The notes under the pieces are model-generated. The model ran no database searches and was not told where the DNA came from. It worked only from the letters and a program-made list of their open reading frames with translations. Positions 54,362 to 62,613 of a stretch of 64,000 nt of DNA are shown here, piece by piece. The stretch is taken from positions 310,001 through 374,000 of the forward strand of contig NZ_BMTQ01000005.1 of NCBI RefSeq assembly GCF_014649755.1. The letters are read 5' to 3'. The DNA comes from Streptomyces litmocidini (lineage in GTDB: Bacteria; Actinomycetota; Actinomycetes; Streptomycetales; Streptomycetaceae). A program made the position numbers and the translations under genes. Positions within the stretch are counted from its first letter, which is position 1. Every line of letters starts with the position of its first letter.

Positions 54362-55714
54362 CTACTGGTCGCGGTACATCTCCGCCACCAGGAACGCCAG
54401 GTCGAGCGACTGGCTGCGGTTGAGCCGCGGGTCGCAGGCCGTCTCGTAGCGCTGGTGCAGGTCGTCGACGAAGATCTCGTCGCCGCCGCCCACGCACTCG
54501 GTGACGTCGTCACCGGTGAGCTCGACGTGGATGCCGCCCGGGTGGGTGCCCAGCGCCTTGTGGACCTCGAAGAAGCCCTTGACCTCGTCGAGCACGTCGT
54601 CGAAGCGGCGGGTCTTGTGGCCGGAGGCGGCCTCGAAGGTGTTGCCGTGCATCGGGTCGGTGACCCAGGCGACGACCGCACCGGAGGCGGTGACCTTCTC
54701 GACCAGCTCGGGGAGCTTGTCGCGGACCTTGTCGGCGCCCATGCGGACGATGAAGGTCAGCCGGCCCGGCTCGCGGTCCGGGTCGAGACGGTCGATGTAC
54801 GTGAGCGCCTCGTCCACCGTGGTGGTCGGGCCGAGCTTGACGCCGATCGGGTTGGCGATCTGCGAGCAGAACTCGATGTGCGCGTGGTCCAGCTGGCGGG
54901 TGCGCTCGCCGACCCAGACCATGTGGCCGGAGGTGTCGTACAGCCTGCCGGTGCGCGAGTCCGTACGGGTCAGGGCGCCCTCGTAGTCGAGCAGCAGCGC
55001 CTCGTGGGAGGCGTAGAACTCGACGGCCTTGAACTCGGCCGGGTCGGTGCCACAGGCCTTCATGAAGTTCAGGGCGTTGTCGATCTCGCGGGCGAGCGCC
55101 TCGTAGCGCTGGCCCGAGGGGGACGACTTCACGAAGTCCTGGTTCCAGGCGTGGACCTGGCGCAGGTCGGCGTAGCCACCGGTGGTGAAGGCGCGGACCA
55201 GGTTGAGCGTGGAGGCGGAGGCGTTGTACATCCGCTTCAGGCGCTCGGGGTCCGGGATGCGGGCCTTCTCGTTGAAGTCGAAGCCGTTGACGGAGTCGCC
55301 CCGGTAGGTGGGGAGCGTCACGCCGTCGCGGGTCTCGGTCCCCTTGGAACGGGGCTTCGAGTACTGGCCAGCGATGCGGCCGACCTTCACCACGGGCACG
55401 GAGGCCGCGTAGGTGAGGACGGCGCTCATCTGGAGCAGCGTCTTGAGCTTGGCCCTGATGTGGTCGGCGGACACGGCGTCGAAGGCCTCGGCGCAGTCGC
55501 CGCCCTGGAGCAGGAACGCCTCGCCACGGGCGACGGCTCCCATCCGGGCGCGCAGCTGGTCGCACTCGCCGGCGAAGACGAGCGGAGGATACGACTCGAG
55601 GTCCGCGATCACATCGCGCAGAGCCTCGGCATCGGGGTACTCGGGCTGCTGCGCCGCGGGCAGGTCTCGCCAGGTCGCCTTGGCGACGGCGTGGGATTCG
55701 GCGTTCACGGTCAC
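54362..55714 (-). CDS. aroH: Class II 3-deoxy-D-arabino-heptulosonate 7-phosphate (DAHP) synthase
   Basis: The protein has 450 residues. It is a plant-like class II enzyme with TWRDLPAAQQPEYPD, PLVFAGECDQLR, FLLQGGDCAEAF, GRIAGQYSKPRS, HAWNQDFV and WVTDPMHGNTFEA. It condenses PEP and erythrose 4-phosphate, the first step of the shikimate pathway. The GTG start has TACTGT (minus strand, 55722-55727) ending 7 bp upstream and no ribosome site, so the mRNA is probably leaderless. Another GTG two codons later is less likely. Confidence 0.95.
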   Translation of the reverse strand: MTVNAESHAVAKATWRDLPAAQQPEYPDAEALRDVIADLESYPPLVFAGECDQLRARMGAVARGEAFLLQGGDCAEAFDAVSADHIRAKLKTLLQMSAVLTYAASVPVVKVGRIAGQYSKPRSKGTETRDGVTLPTYRGDSVNGFDFNEKARIPDPERLKRMYNASASTLNLVRAFTTGGYADLRQVHAWNQDFVKSSPSGQRYEALAREIDNALNFMKACGTDPAEFKAVEFYASHEALLLDYEGALTRTDSRTGRLYDTSGHMVWVGERTRQLDHAHIEFCSQIANPIGVKLGPTTTVDEALTYIDRLDPDREPGRLTFIVRMGADKVRDKLPELVEKVTASGAVVAWVTDPMHGNTFEAASGHKTRRFDDVLDEVKGFFEVHKALGTHPGGIHVELTGDDVTECVGGGDEIFVDDLHQRYETACDPRLNRSQSLDLAFLVAEMYRDQ

Positions 55715-55721
55715 AAGCACC

Positions 55722-55727
55722 ACAGTA
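55722..55727 (-). promoter_or_regulatory. -10 box of a leaderless promoter for DAHP synthase
   Basis: TACTGT on the minus strand, 7 bp before GTG 55714. Confidence 0.5.
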
Positions 55728-55884
55728 AGGGGTTCTTCGTCCGGTCCTGTCCCTCTGCTCAATGGCTGAGACGCGCGCCTCCCGCGCCCCCACCCGAAAT
55801 GTCCGCCGAGGATCTTCCGGTCGTCGAGTGGTGTTACCCTCTGGCCCGTTTGACAAGAGCAGAGCCGAACTCACAGGGGTGGGC

Positions 55885-58692
55885 GTGACCCAGAGGCACC
55901 GCAGGGATCGCAAGAAGAAACGACTCTTGTACGGAGCGGCGGCCGCTGTCGTCGCCACCGCCACCATCGGCACCATCGCGGTCGCCTCGCCGGGCCTCCT
56001 CGGCGCGACGGGCGACGGTCCCGGGGGGGACCTTCCCCTCCAGAGGCAGTTCGCAAACGCGGCCCGCGAATTCGACGTGCCGCAGAGCGTGCTGATGGCG
56101 GTGTCGTACCGGCAGACGCGGTGGGAGTCGCACGAGGGGCAGCCCAGCACCACGGGCGCGTACAACGTCATGGGGCTGACGAAGGTCGACCCCGAGGACA
56201 TCGAGCAGGACACGGACGAGCACCTGCTCGACCTGATGAACCGGAGCGGCGACCCCCGCGTCGAGAAGCGGTTCGACGGGAAGAAGGCGCTGGCCGCCCT
56301 CCCTGAGGCGAAGACGAAGGTCGACACCTCTGACCCGGCGCTGCACACCCTCGACAAGGCCGCCGGGCTGATCGACGACTCGACCGAGTCCGTGCAGAAC
56401 GACACCGCCGCCTCGATCCGCGCCGGTGCCGCGCTCCTCGCCGAGTACCAGAAGCAGGCCGGCGCCGAGCTGTCCGACGACCCGGGCGCCTGGTACCCGG
56501 CCGTGGCCCGCTACAGCCAGTCCGAGGACCGGAAGGGCGCCGACCTCTTCGCGAAGCGCGTCTTCGAGTCCATCAGGACGGGTGAGCGGGAGACCACCGC
56601 CGACGGCGAGCAGGTCGTCCTGCCCGCGGACCCGTCGGTGAAGCCGGTCGAGCCGTCGAACGTGCCGCTCGCGGCGAGCTTCACGGCCACGACCGAGACC
56701 CCGGCGGTCGGGTGCCCCTCCGGCCTCGCCTGCACCTTCATCCCCGCCGCCTACTCGCAGAACGACGGCAACTACAACATCGCGAGCCGTCCCGCGAACG
56801 GCTTCGACGTCCGCCAGATCGTCATCCACGACATCGAGGGCGACCACGACGGGGCGGTCTCCGTCTTCCAGAACCCGCTGAGCTACGCCAGCGCCCACTA
56901 CATCGTGCGCGCCGACGGCCGCGTGACGCAGATGGTGGAGACGAAGAACGAGGCGTACCACGCCGGCAACAAGACCCTCAACATGCACTCGATCGGCATC
57001 GAGCACGAGGGCTACGCCATCAAGGGCGACGCCGGCTGGTACACCGAGCCGGAGTACGAGTCCTCCGCGGCCCTCGTGAAGTACCTGGCCGCGAAGTTCT
57101 CGATCCCGCTGGACCGCGAGCACGTCATCGGCCACGACGACGTGCCGAGCATCCTGGACGGCACGCGGCAGGACCACTGGGACCCGGGCCCGTTCTGGGA
57201 CTGGAACCACTTCATGGGCCTGGTGGGCGCCCCCACCGGAGCCGGTGGCGCGGGCGGCCCGCTCCAGGCCGGACAGATGGTGCGGATCGTCCCGCCCTTC
57301 ACCTCGGCCAACCAGCAGTCGATGAAGTACACGGAGGACGGCGTCACCAAGACCACCGTGGCGCTGCCGGTGAACTTCGGCTACCTCTACTCGGAGCCGG
57401 TGGCCGACCAGACCAAGGCGCTGACCGACCCGTACGTCCAGGCGAACTGGCAGGAGGGCGCCAACTGGACGAACAAGGTCACGGCCGGCAGCACCCACGT
57501 CGTCGCCGAGTCGCGCACCGACTGGACCGCCGTCTGGTACGGCGGCAAGAAGGCCTGGTTCTACAACCCCGGCGGCCAGTACACGGCCCCGGTGAAGACG
57601 GGCACGGCCATCACCGCCAAGGACGGCGCCGCCTCGATCCCCGTCTACGGCCGCACCTACCCCGAGGACGCCGCCTACACGGGCACCGGCGTCCCGGTGC
57701 AGGCCAACAACAGCGCGTCGCTGACGAAGTACAGCCTCCCGGCCGGGCAGCTGTACGCCAAGGCCGGTGACCCGGTTCCGGGCGACTACTACTACAGCGC
57801 CTACAACACCGACGGCACCCGTGTCGTCGGCACGACCAACGTCTTCGTCCCGATCCGCTACAACCACCGCATCTCCTGGGTGAAGGCGAGCGACGTCAAG
57901 GAGGTCGCGACCGCGCCTCCCGTCGCCACGAACAACCGCTACAACCTCCTCGCCCGCGACACCTCGGGCGTCCTCTGGCAGTACCAGGGCACCGGCAGCG
58001 CCACCGCGCCCTTCCTGACCCGGTACAGGGTCGGCGGCGGCTGGCAGATCTACAACGCCGTCACCCCGCTGACCGCGCTCCGCGCCGACGGCACCGGTGA
58101 CGCCGTGGCCCGTGACGCCTCCGGCGTGCTCTGGTACTACCAGGGCAGCGGCAACCCGTCCGCGCCGTTCAAGGCCCGGCTGAAGACCGGTGGCGGCTGG
58201 CAGGTCTACGACCGGATCATCGGCGTCCGCGACCTCACCGGGGACTCCAAGCCGGATCTGATCGCCCGCGAGAAGTCGGGCGTGCTGTGGCTGTACAAGG
58301 GCACCGGCACCCCGGCGACGCCGTTCGCGCCGCGCGTGAAGATCGGCACCGGCTGGCAGATCTACAACGACGTCGTCAGCACCGGAGACCTGACGTCCGA
58401 CGGCAAGCCGGACCTGATCGGCCGCGACGGCACCGGGGCGCTCTGGCTGTACAAGGGCACCGGCAGCGCCACCGCCCCGTACGCCGCGCGCGTCAAGGTG
58501 GGCACCGGCTGGCAGATCTACAACAGCGTCACCGGACCGAGTGACCTCACCGGTGACGGCAAGGTCGACTTCGTCGCCCGTGACGGCGCCGGCGTCCTGT
58601 GGCTGTACAAGGGCACCGGCAGCGCCACCGCCCCGTACGCCGCGCGGGTGCAGGTCGGCCCGGGCTGGCAGCCCTACAACCTGATCTTCTGA
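55885..58692 (+). CDS. Secreted N-acetylmuramoyl-L-alanine amidase with a beta-repeat tail
   Basis: The protein has 935 residues from GTG 55885 (AGGGG 6 nt upstream). A basic start (RHRRDRKKKR) and a hydrophobic segment to about 33 give an export signal. A helical region of about 230 residues is followed by an Amidase_2/PGRP domain with Zn ligands His315, His417 and Asp433 (VIHDIEGD, GHDDVP, DPGPFWDW). SH3-like stretches follow. From about 685, five repeats of about 49 residues with RDxSGVLWxYxGTG and GWQxYN (VCBS/FG-GAP type) likely bind wall polymer or surface glycan. It would cleave the stem peptide from glycan outside the cell. Confidence 0.88.
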   Translation: MTQRHRRDRKKKRLLYGAAAAVVATATIGTIAVASPGLLGATGDGPGGDLPLQRQFANAAREFDVPQSVLMAVSYRQTRWESHEGQPSTTGAYNVMGLTKVDPEDIEQDTDEHLLDLMNRSGDPRVEKRFDGKKALAALPEAKTKVDTSDPALHTLDKAAGLIDDSTESVQNDTAASIRAGAALLAEYQKQAGAELSDDPGAWYPAVARYSQSEDRKGADLFAKRVFESIRTGERETTADGEQVVLPADPSVKPVEPSNVPLAASFTATTETPAVGCPSGLACTFIPAAYSQNDGNYNIASRPANGFDVRQIVIHDIEGDHDGAVSVFQNPLSYASAHYIVRADGRVTQMVETKNEAYHAGNKTLNMHSIGIEHEGYAIKGDAGWYTEPEYESSAALVKYLAAKFSIPLDREHVIGHDDVPSILDGTRQDHWDPGPFWDWNHFMGLVGAPTGAGGAGGPLQAGQMVRIVPPFTSANQQSMKYTEDGVTKTTVALPVNFGYLYSEPVADQTKALTDPYVQANWQEGANWTNKVTAGSTHVVAESRTDWTAVWYGGKKAWFYNPGGQYTAPVKTGTAITAKDGAASIPVYGRTYPEDAAYTGTGVPVQANNSASLTKYSLPAGQLYAKAGDPVPGDYYYSAYNTDGTRVVGTTNVFVPIRYNHRISWVKASDVKEVATAPPVATNNRYNLLARDTSGVLWQYQGTGSATAPFLTRYRVGGGWQIYNAVTPLTALRADGTGDAVARDASGVLWYYQGSGNPSAPFKARLKTGGGWQVYDRIIGVRDLTGDSKPDLIAREKSGVLWLYKGTGTPATPFAPRVKIGTGWQIYNDVVSTGDLTSDGKPDLIGRDGTGALWLYKGTGSATAPYAARVKVGTGWQIYNSVTGPSDLTGDGKVDFVARDGAGVLWLYKGTGSATAPYAARVQVGPGWQPYNLIF
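57940..58689. repeat. Five tandem coding repeats at the amidase C-terminus
   Basis: Units of about 147 bp encode GVLWxYxGTGxxxxPFxxR and GGGWQIYN motifs. The last three units are most alike, including CTGTACAAGGGCACCGGCAG at near-identical positions, suggesting recent duplication. Confidence 0.8.
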
Positions 58693-58713
58693 TCGAGCAG
58701 TCCGACCGGCCCC

Positions 58714-58753
58714 GGGGCCCGGCGCGCACCGTCCACGGTGCGGACCGGGCCCC
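58714..58753 (+). terminator. Terminator of the amidase gene
   Basis: Outer arms GGGGCCCGG (58714-58722) and CCGGGCCCC (58745-58753), with inner CGCACCGT and ACGGTGCG pairing, form one long hairpin 22 bp after the stop. Confidence 0.75.
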
Positions 58754-58773
58754 GTTCGCGTGCCCGGCCGGGT

Positions 58774-58779
58774 TACAGT
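58774..58779 (+). promoter_or_regulatory. -10 box of the trp leader
   Basis: TACAGT ends 6 bp before the trpL GTG, so the leader peptide is probably translated from a leaderless mRNA. Confidence 0.55.
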
Positions 58780-58785
58780 GCTCAC

Positions 58786-58842
58786 GTGTACGCGCACTCG
58801 AACCAGAACTGGTGGTGGACCGCTCATCCGGCGGCCCACTGA
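58786..58842 (+). CDS. trpL: trp leader peptide
   Basis: The peptide has 18 residues, VYAHSNQNWWWTAHPAAH, with three Trp codons in a row (58810-58818). This is the Streptomyces trpL type. Ribosome stalling at the Trp codons would report tryptophan shortage to the attenuator that follows. Confidence 0.9.
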   Translation: MYAHSNQNWWWTAHPAAH

Positions 58843-58867
58843 TCTCGCGTACACCGACAGACACGCG

Positions 58868-58890
58868 AAGGCCGCCCGAGGGGCGGCCTT
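58868..58890 (+). terminator. Attenuator terminator hairpin
   Basis: Perfect 10-bp stem AAGGCCGCCC with GGGCGGCCTT, loop GAG, followed by TCTC. Confidence 0.88.
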
Positions 58891-58949
58891 TCTCGTACCC
58901 GGGGCCGTTCCTCCTCTCCGCACTCCGCTCGGAAGGAACGACACGCCCC

Positions 58950-60821
58950 ATGGACCTCTCCCGTCTCCTCGACGACTCCTGCCCTCCCTTCGCCCTGCTG
59001 CGCCGCCGCACCCCCGGCCGTGACCACGACACCGTCGAGGTGCTGATCGGCCGGGTCCACGAGGCCGGACGCCTCGCGGACCTGCCCGTGGGACCGACGC
59101 CCACGCTCGCCCTCGTGCCGTTCCGGCAGATCCGGGAGCGCGGCTTCGACGTGCGGGACGACGGCACCCCGCTCTCCGTGCTCGTCGCCGACGAGGCGTA
59201 CGAGCTGCCGCTCGCCGACGCCCTGGCCGCGCTCCCCTCCCACGACGTACGGGTGGAGGGCGGCGGCTTCGACGTCTCCGACGAGGCCTACGCGGAGACC
59301 GTGCGACGGGTCGTCGACGAGGAGATCGGCTCCGGCGAGGGCGCGAACTTCGTGATCCGGCGCACCTACACCGGCGGGATCCCGGGCTTCGGGCGCGCCG
59401 ACGCGCTCGCCCTGTTCCGGCGGCTGCTGGCGGGCGAGCGGGGCGCGTACTGGACGTTCGTCGTGCACACCGGGGAGCGGACGCTCGTCGGGGCGAGCCC
59501 CGAGGTGCACGTCCGGATGTCGGGAGGGACGGTCGTGATGAACCCGATCAGCGGCACGTACCGCTACCCGGCCGGGACGGCCCCGACCGCCGAGGACCTG
59601 CTCGCCTTCCTCGCCGACCGCAAGGAGACCGAGGAGCTCTCCATGGTGGTGGACGAGGAACTGAAGATGATGTGCACGGTGGGCGACATGGGCGGCGTGG
59701 TGGTCGGGCCGCGCCTGAAGGAGATGGCCCACCTCGCGCACACGGAGTACGAGTTGCGGGGCCGGTCCTCGCTCGACGTGCGGGAGGTGCTGCGGGAGAC
59801 GATGTTCGCGGCGACCGTGACCGGCTCGCCGGTGCAGAACGCCTGCCGGGTGATCGAGCGTCACGAGGAGGGCGGCCGGGGGTACTACGCGGGCGCGCTC
59901 GCCCTGCTCGGCACGGACGGGAGCGGGGCGCAGACCCTGGACTCCCCCATCCTCATCCGTACCGCCGACATCGCCGCCGACGGCCGGCTGCGGGTGCCGG
60001 TGGGGGCCACGCTGGTGCGGCACTCGGACCCCGAGGGCGAGGTCGCCGAGACCCACGCCAAGGCGGCGGGCGTCCTCACGGCCCTGGGGGTCCGGGAGGG
60101 CCGGCCGGCCGGCCCGTCGGCCCCGGTGCCGCCGCGGCTCGCCGACGACCCCCGGGTGCGGGCCGCGCTCGACGCGCGCCGCGCGGACCTCGCGCCGTTC
60201 TGGCTGAAGATGCAGGCCCGCTCCGCGGAGCTGTCCGGGCACGCGCTCGTGATCGACGCCGAGGACACCTTCACGGCCATGCTGGCGCACGTCCTGCGCT
60301 CCTCGGGCCTGGAGGTGTCGGTGCTCCGCTACGACGAGCCGGGGCTGCGGGAGCTGGCCCTCGCCCACGAGGGGCCGGTCGTCCTGGGGCCCGGGCCCGG
60401 GAACCCCTCGGACGCCGCCGACCCGAAGATGCGCTTCCTGCGCGGCCTGACGGCCGAGCTGGTGCGGGACCACCGCCACGGCCTGCTGGGCGTCTGCCTC
60501 GGGCACGAGCTGATCGCGGCCGAGCTGGGCCTGGACATCGTCCGCAAGCGGACCCCGTTCCAGGGGGCACAGCTGCGGATCGACCTCTTCGGCCAGGAGC
60601 AGACGGTCGGCTTCTACAACAGCTTCACCGCACGCTGCGACGACCGGACGGCGACGGAGCTCGCGCTGCACCGCATCGAGGTGAGCCGGGACGCGGAGAC
60701 CGGCGAGGTGCACGCCCTGCGCGGGCCGGGCTTCGCGGGCGTGCAGTTCCACCCGGAGTCGGTGCTCACGACGGACGGGGCGGCGCTGACGGCCTCCCTG
60801 CTCGCGGGGGTGCTGGTCTAG
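58950..60821 (+). CDS. trpEG: Fused anthranilate synthase (TrpE-TrpG)
   Basis: The protein has 623 residues. The N-terminal TrpE part (to about 405) has the chorismate-binding core, with MNPISGTYRYPAGT, DRKETEELSMVVDEELKMM and FAATVTGSPVQNACRVIE. The C-terminal glutamine amidotransferase (about 425-620) has GVCLGHELIAAELG with Cys516, and FHPESV with His601 and Glu603. It makes anthranilate from chorismate and glutamine. PhzE enzymes have the same fusion, but the trp leader and lack of phz genes support tryptophan supply. ATG at 58950 with GGAAGGAA upstream. Confidence 0.92.
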   Translation: MDLSRLLDDSCPPFALLRRRTPGRDHDTVEVLIGRVHEAGRLADLPVGPTPTLALVPFRQIRERGFDVRDDGTPLSVLVADEAYELPLADALAALPSHDVRVEGGGFDVSDEAYAETVRRVVDEEIGSGEGANFVIRRTYTGGIPGFGRADALALFRRLLAGERGAYWTFVVHTGERTLVGASPEVHVRMSGGTVVMNPISGTYRYPAGTAPTAEDLLAFLADRKETEELSMVVDEELKMMCTVGDMGGVVVGPRLKEMAHLAHTEYELRGRSSLDVREVLRETMFAATVTGSPVQNACRVIERHEEGGRGYYAGALALLGTDGSGAQTLDSPILIRTADIAADGRLRVPVGATLVRHSDPEGEVAETHAKAAGVLTALGVREGRPAGPSAPVPPRLADDPRVRAALDARRADLAPFWLKMQARSAELSGHALVIDAEDTFTAMLAHVLRSSGLEVSVLRYDEPGLRELALAHEGPVVLGPGPGNPSDAADPKMRFLRGLTAELVRDHRHGLLGVCLGHELIAAELGLDIVRKRTPFQGAQLRIDLFGQEQTVGFYNSFTARCDDRTATELALHRIEVSRDAETGEVHALRGPGFAGVQFHPESVLTTDGAALTASLLAGVLV

Positions 60822-60831
60822 TGCTGGTCTA
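60810..60831. repeat. 11-bp tandem duplication at convergent gene ends
   Basis: GTGCTGGTCTA occurs twice head to tail (60810-60820 and 60821-60831). The trpEG stop codon TAG spans the junction (60819-60821), and the stop of the minus-strand dehydrogenase gene (CTA, 60829-60831) ends the second copy. Confidence 0.85.
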
Positions 60832-61827
60832 GGAGGCCCTCGGCACCAGGACGTTCTCGCTGTGCCGTCCCGCGACGTGGTCGAGGACGTTCTGGAGGGT
60901 GGTGTCGATGATCTGACGGACCGCGTCGGCCGTGTAGTAGGCCTGGTGGGAGGTGACCACCACGTTCGGGAAGGTGACCAGGCGGGCCAGGGTGTCGTCC
61001 TCGACGCCCCCCAGGGACTTGTCGAGGAAGAAGAGCCCGGCCTCCGCCTCGTACACGTCCAGGCCGACACCGGTGAAGCGGCCCGCGCGGAGCTCGGTGA
61101 CGAGGGCCTCGGTGTCGACGAGGCCGCCGCGGCTGGAGTTCACCAGGATGGCGTCGTCCTTCATGGCCCTGAGGGCGGCGGCGTCGACGAGGTGGTGGGT
61201 GGCCTCCACGAGCGGGACGTGGAGGCTGATGAGGTCGGCCTCGGCGAGGAGCCGGTCCTTGTCGACGTACTCCATGCCGAGCTCCACGCAGGCGGGGTTC
61301 CGGGCGACGTCCCAGCCGAGGAGGTTCATGCCGAAGCCGTGGGCGATGCGGGTGAAGGCCTCGCCGATCCTGCCGGTGCCGAGGACGCCGGCGGTACGGC
61401 CCCGCAGGTCACGGCCCATCAGTCCGTCGAGCCGGAAGTCGAAGTCGCGGGTCCGGTTGGAGGCGCGGACGATCCGGCGGTTGACGGCCAGGGCGAGGGT
61501 CCAGGCGAACTCGGCGACGGAGTACGGCGAGTAGGACGAGACCCGGGCGACGGTGAGGCCGAGTCGCTCGGCGACCTTCAGGTCGATGTTGTTGAAGCCC
61601 GTGGAGCGCTGGGCGATCATCCGGGTGCCGCCGGCCGCGAGGATCTCCAGGACCCGGTGGTTCAGGTCGGCGTTGACGCTCGTGGAGACGACCTCGTAGC
61701 CGACGGCGATGGGGGCGGTGTCCTCGTCGAGGAAGACGTCCAGGCAGCGGACGTCGTGGTGCCCCGCGAAGGCCTTCTCCAGGAGGGGCCTCTCGTCCGC
61801 CTGTACGCCGAATGCCAGGATCTCCAC
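60829..61827 (-). CDS. D-lactate-dehydrogenase-like 2-hydroxyacid dehydrogenase
   Basis: The protein has 332 residues. It belongs to the D-2-hydroxyacid dehydrogenase family of LdhA type: AQRSTGFNNIDL with the catalytic Arg, NAD motif GVLGTGRIGEAF, LDVYEAEAGLFF with the Glu region, and VVTSHQAYYTADAV with the catalytic His. It probably reduces pyruvate or a related 2-oxoacid to the D-hydroxyacid. The GTG start is at 61827. Upstream is a dense repeat array (61861-61915) that may be an operator. It converges with trpEG, 7 bp apart. Confidence 0.9.
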   Translation of the reverse strand: MEILAFGVQADERPLLEKAFAGHHDVRCLDVFLDEDTAPIAVGYEVVSTSVNADLNHRVLEILAAGGTRMIAQRSTGFNNIDLKVAERLGLTVARVSSYSPYSVAEFAWTLALAVNRRIVRASNRTRDFDFRLDGLMGRDLRGRTAGVLGTGRIGEAFTRIAHGFGMNLLGWDVARNPACVELGMEYVDKDRLLAEADLISLHVPLVEATHHLVDAAALRAMKDDAILVNSSRGGLVDTEALVTELRAGRFTGVGLDVYEAEAGLFFLDKSLGGVEDDTLARLVTFPNVVVTSHQAYYTADAVRQIIDTTLQNVLDHVAGRHSENVLVPRAS

Positions 61828-61860
61828 GAGGTCCCCTCACCGTCACGATGGGCCGCACAT

Positions 61861-61915
61861 GCTCGATGTGCACGATATGCGCGATGCGCGCGAATATCGC
61901 GCACCTCGCGCATCT
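61861..61915. promoter_or_regulatory. Array of six 9-10-bp repeats upstream of the dehydrogenase gene
   Basis: The units in order are GCTCGATGT, GCACGATAT, GCGCGATGC, GCGCGAATAT, CGCGCACCT and CGCGCATCT. The first four read GCxCGA-TxT and the last two read as partial inverted versions (AGATGCGCG, AGGTGCGCG on the other strand). It lies 34-88 bp before the dehydrogenase GTG, in the promoter region, and behind macR. Confidence 0.6.
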
Positions 61916-61941
61916 GCGCCCCGTCGGCCGTCCCCGCCGCC

Positions 61942-62613
61942 TCAGGCGTCGTCGAGGCCGCGCTCGATGGCGTACCGGACGAGCTCCACCCTGTTGTGCA
62001 GCTGGAGCTTGCCCAGGGTGTTCTGCACGTGGTTCTGCACCGTCCGGTGGGAGATGACCAGCCGCTCGGCGATCTGCTTGTAGCTGAGCCCCTTCGCGAC
62101 GAGCCGCAGGACCTCCGTCTCGCGCTCGGTCAGCTGCGGGGCCTTCGGCTCGTCGGCGCCGGCCGCCGGTGCGGGCTCGGAGGCCAGCCGGCGGTACTCG
62201 CCGAGGACGAGGCCGGCCAGGCCCGGCGTGAAGACGGGGTCGCCGACGGCCGTCCGGCGGACCGCGTCGATCAGCTCCTCGGTACTGGCCGACTTGAGGA
62301 GGTAGCCGGTGGCACCGGACTTGACCGCCTCCAGGACGTCGGCGTGCTCGCCGCTCGCCGACAGGACGAGGACCCGCAGCTCGGGCCGGGCGCCGACGAG
62401 CTCCTTGCAGACCTGGACGCCCGGCTTCACCGGCAGGTTCAGGTCGAGGACGAGGACGTCGGGGCCGGCCGCGACGGCGCGGCGCACGGCCTGCTCGCCG
62501 TCGCCGGCGGTGGCGACCACGTCGAAACCCGCCTCGGCGAGGTCGCGGGCGACCGCGTCCCGCCACATCGGATGGTCGTCGACGACCATCACCTTGATCA
62601 GCTGCTCGCTCAC
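61942..62613 (-). CDS. macR: MacR-like NarL/LuxR-family response regulator
   Basis: The protein has 223 residues. The receiver domain at 7-122 has Asp12/Asp13, phosphorylation site Asp57 in LVLDLNLP, and the Lys of LLKSAS. A short linker leads to a LuxR HTH (about 158-215: LTERETEVLRLVAKGLSYKQIAERL, ISHRTVQNHVQNTLGKL). It pairs with the kinase gene upstream, which it overlaps as GTGA. MacRS of S. coelicolor (SCO2120/2121 locus) affects differentiation and actinorhodin; assignment rests on kinase type and gene order. Confidence 0.88.
   Translation of the reverse strand: MSEQLIKVMVVDDHPMWRDAVARDLAEAGFDVVATAGDGEQAVRRAVAAGPDVLVLDLNLPVKPGVQVCKELVGARPELRVLVLSASGEHADVLEAVKSGATGYLLKSASTEELIDAVRRTAVGDPVFTPGLAGLVLGEYRRLASEPAPAAGADEPKAPQLTERETEVLRLVAKGLSYKQIAERLVISHRTVQNHVQNTLGKLQLHNRVELVRYAIERGLDDA

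Larger units (their letters stand above)
58786..58894 (+). promoter_or_regulatory. trp attenuator
   Basis: All segments can be read. GTGTACGCG (58786-58794) pairs with CGCGTACAC (58846-58854). GGCGGCC (58830-58836, in the Pro-Ala-Ala codons after the Trp codons) can pair with GGCCGCC (58870-58876), which is the 5' arm of the terminator AAGGCCGCCC/GGGCGGCCTT (58868-58890). Stalling at Trp frees 58830-58836 to form the antiterminator. A trp attenuator on this gene type is known from S. venezuelae. Confidence 0.88.

Noticed and set aside
55850..55855. TTGACA before the amidase gene as a -35 box
   Set aside because: No -10 hexamer at 16-19 bp downstream before the start codon.
58950..60821. Phenazine PhzE or antibiotic anthranilate synthase
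   Set aside because: The gene has a trp leader and attenuator, and no phenazine genes are in the window; a tryptophan role is simpler.
61898..61915. Rex (redox) operator before the dehydrogenase gene
   Set aside because: The repeats are GCGCGA-like and lack the TGTGA/TCACA halves expected of Rex sites.
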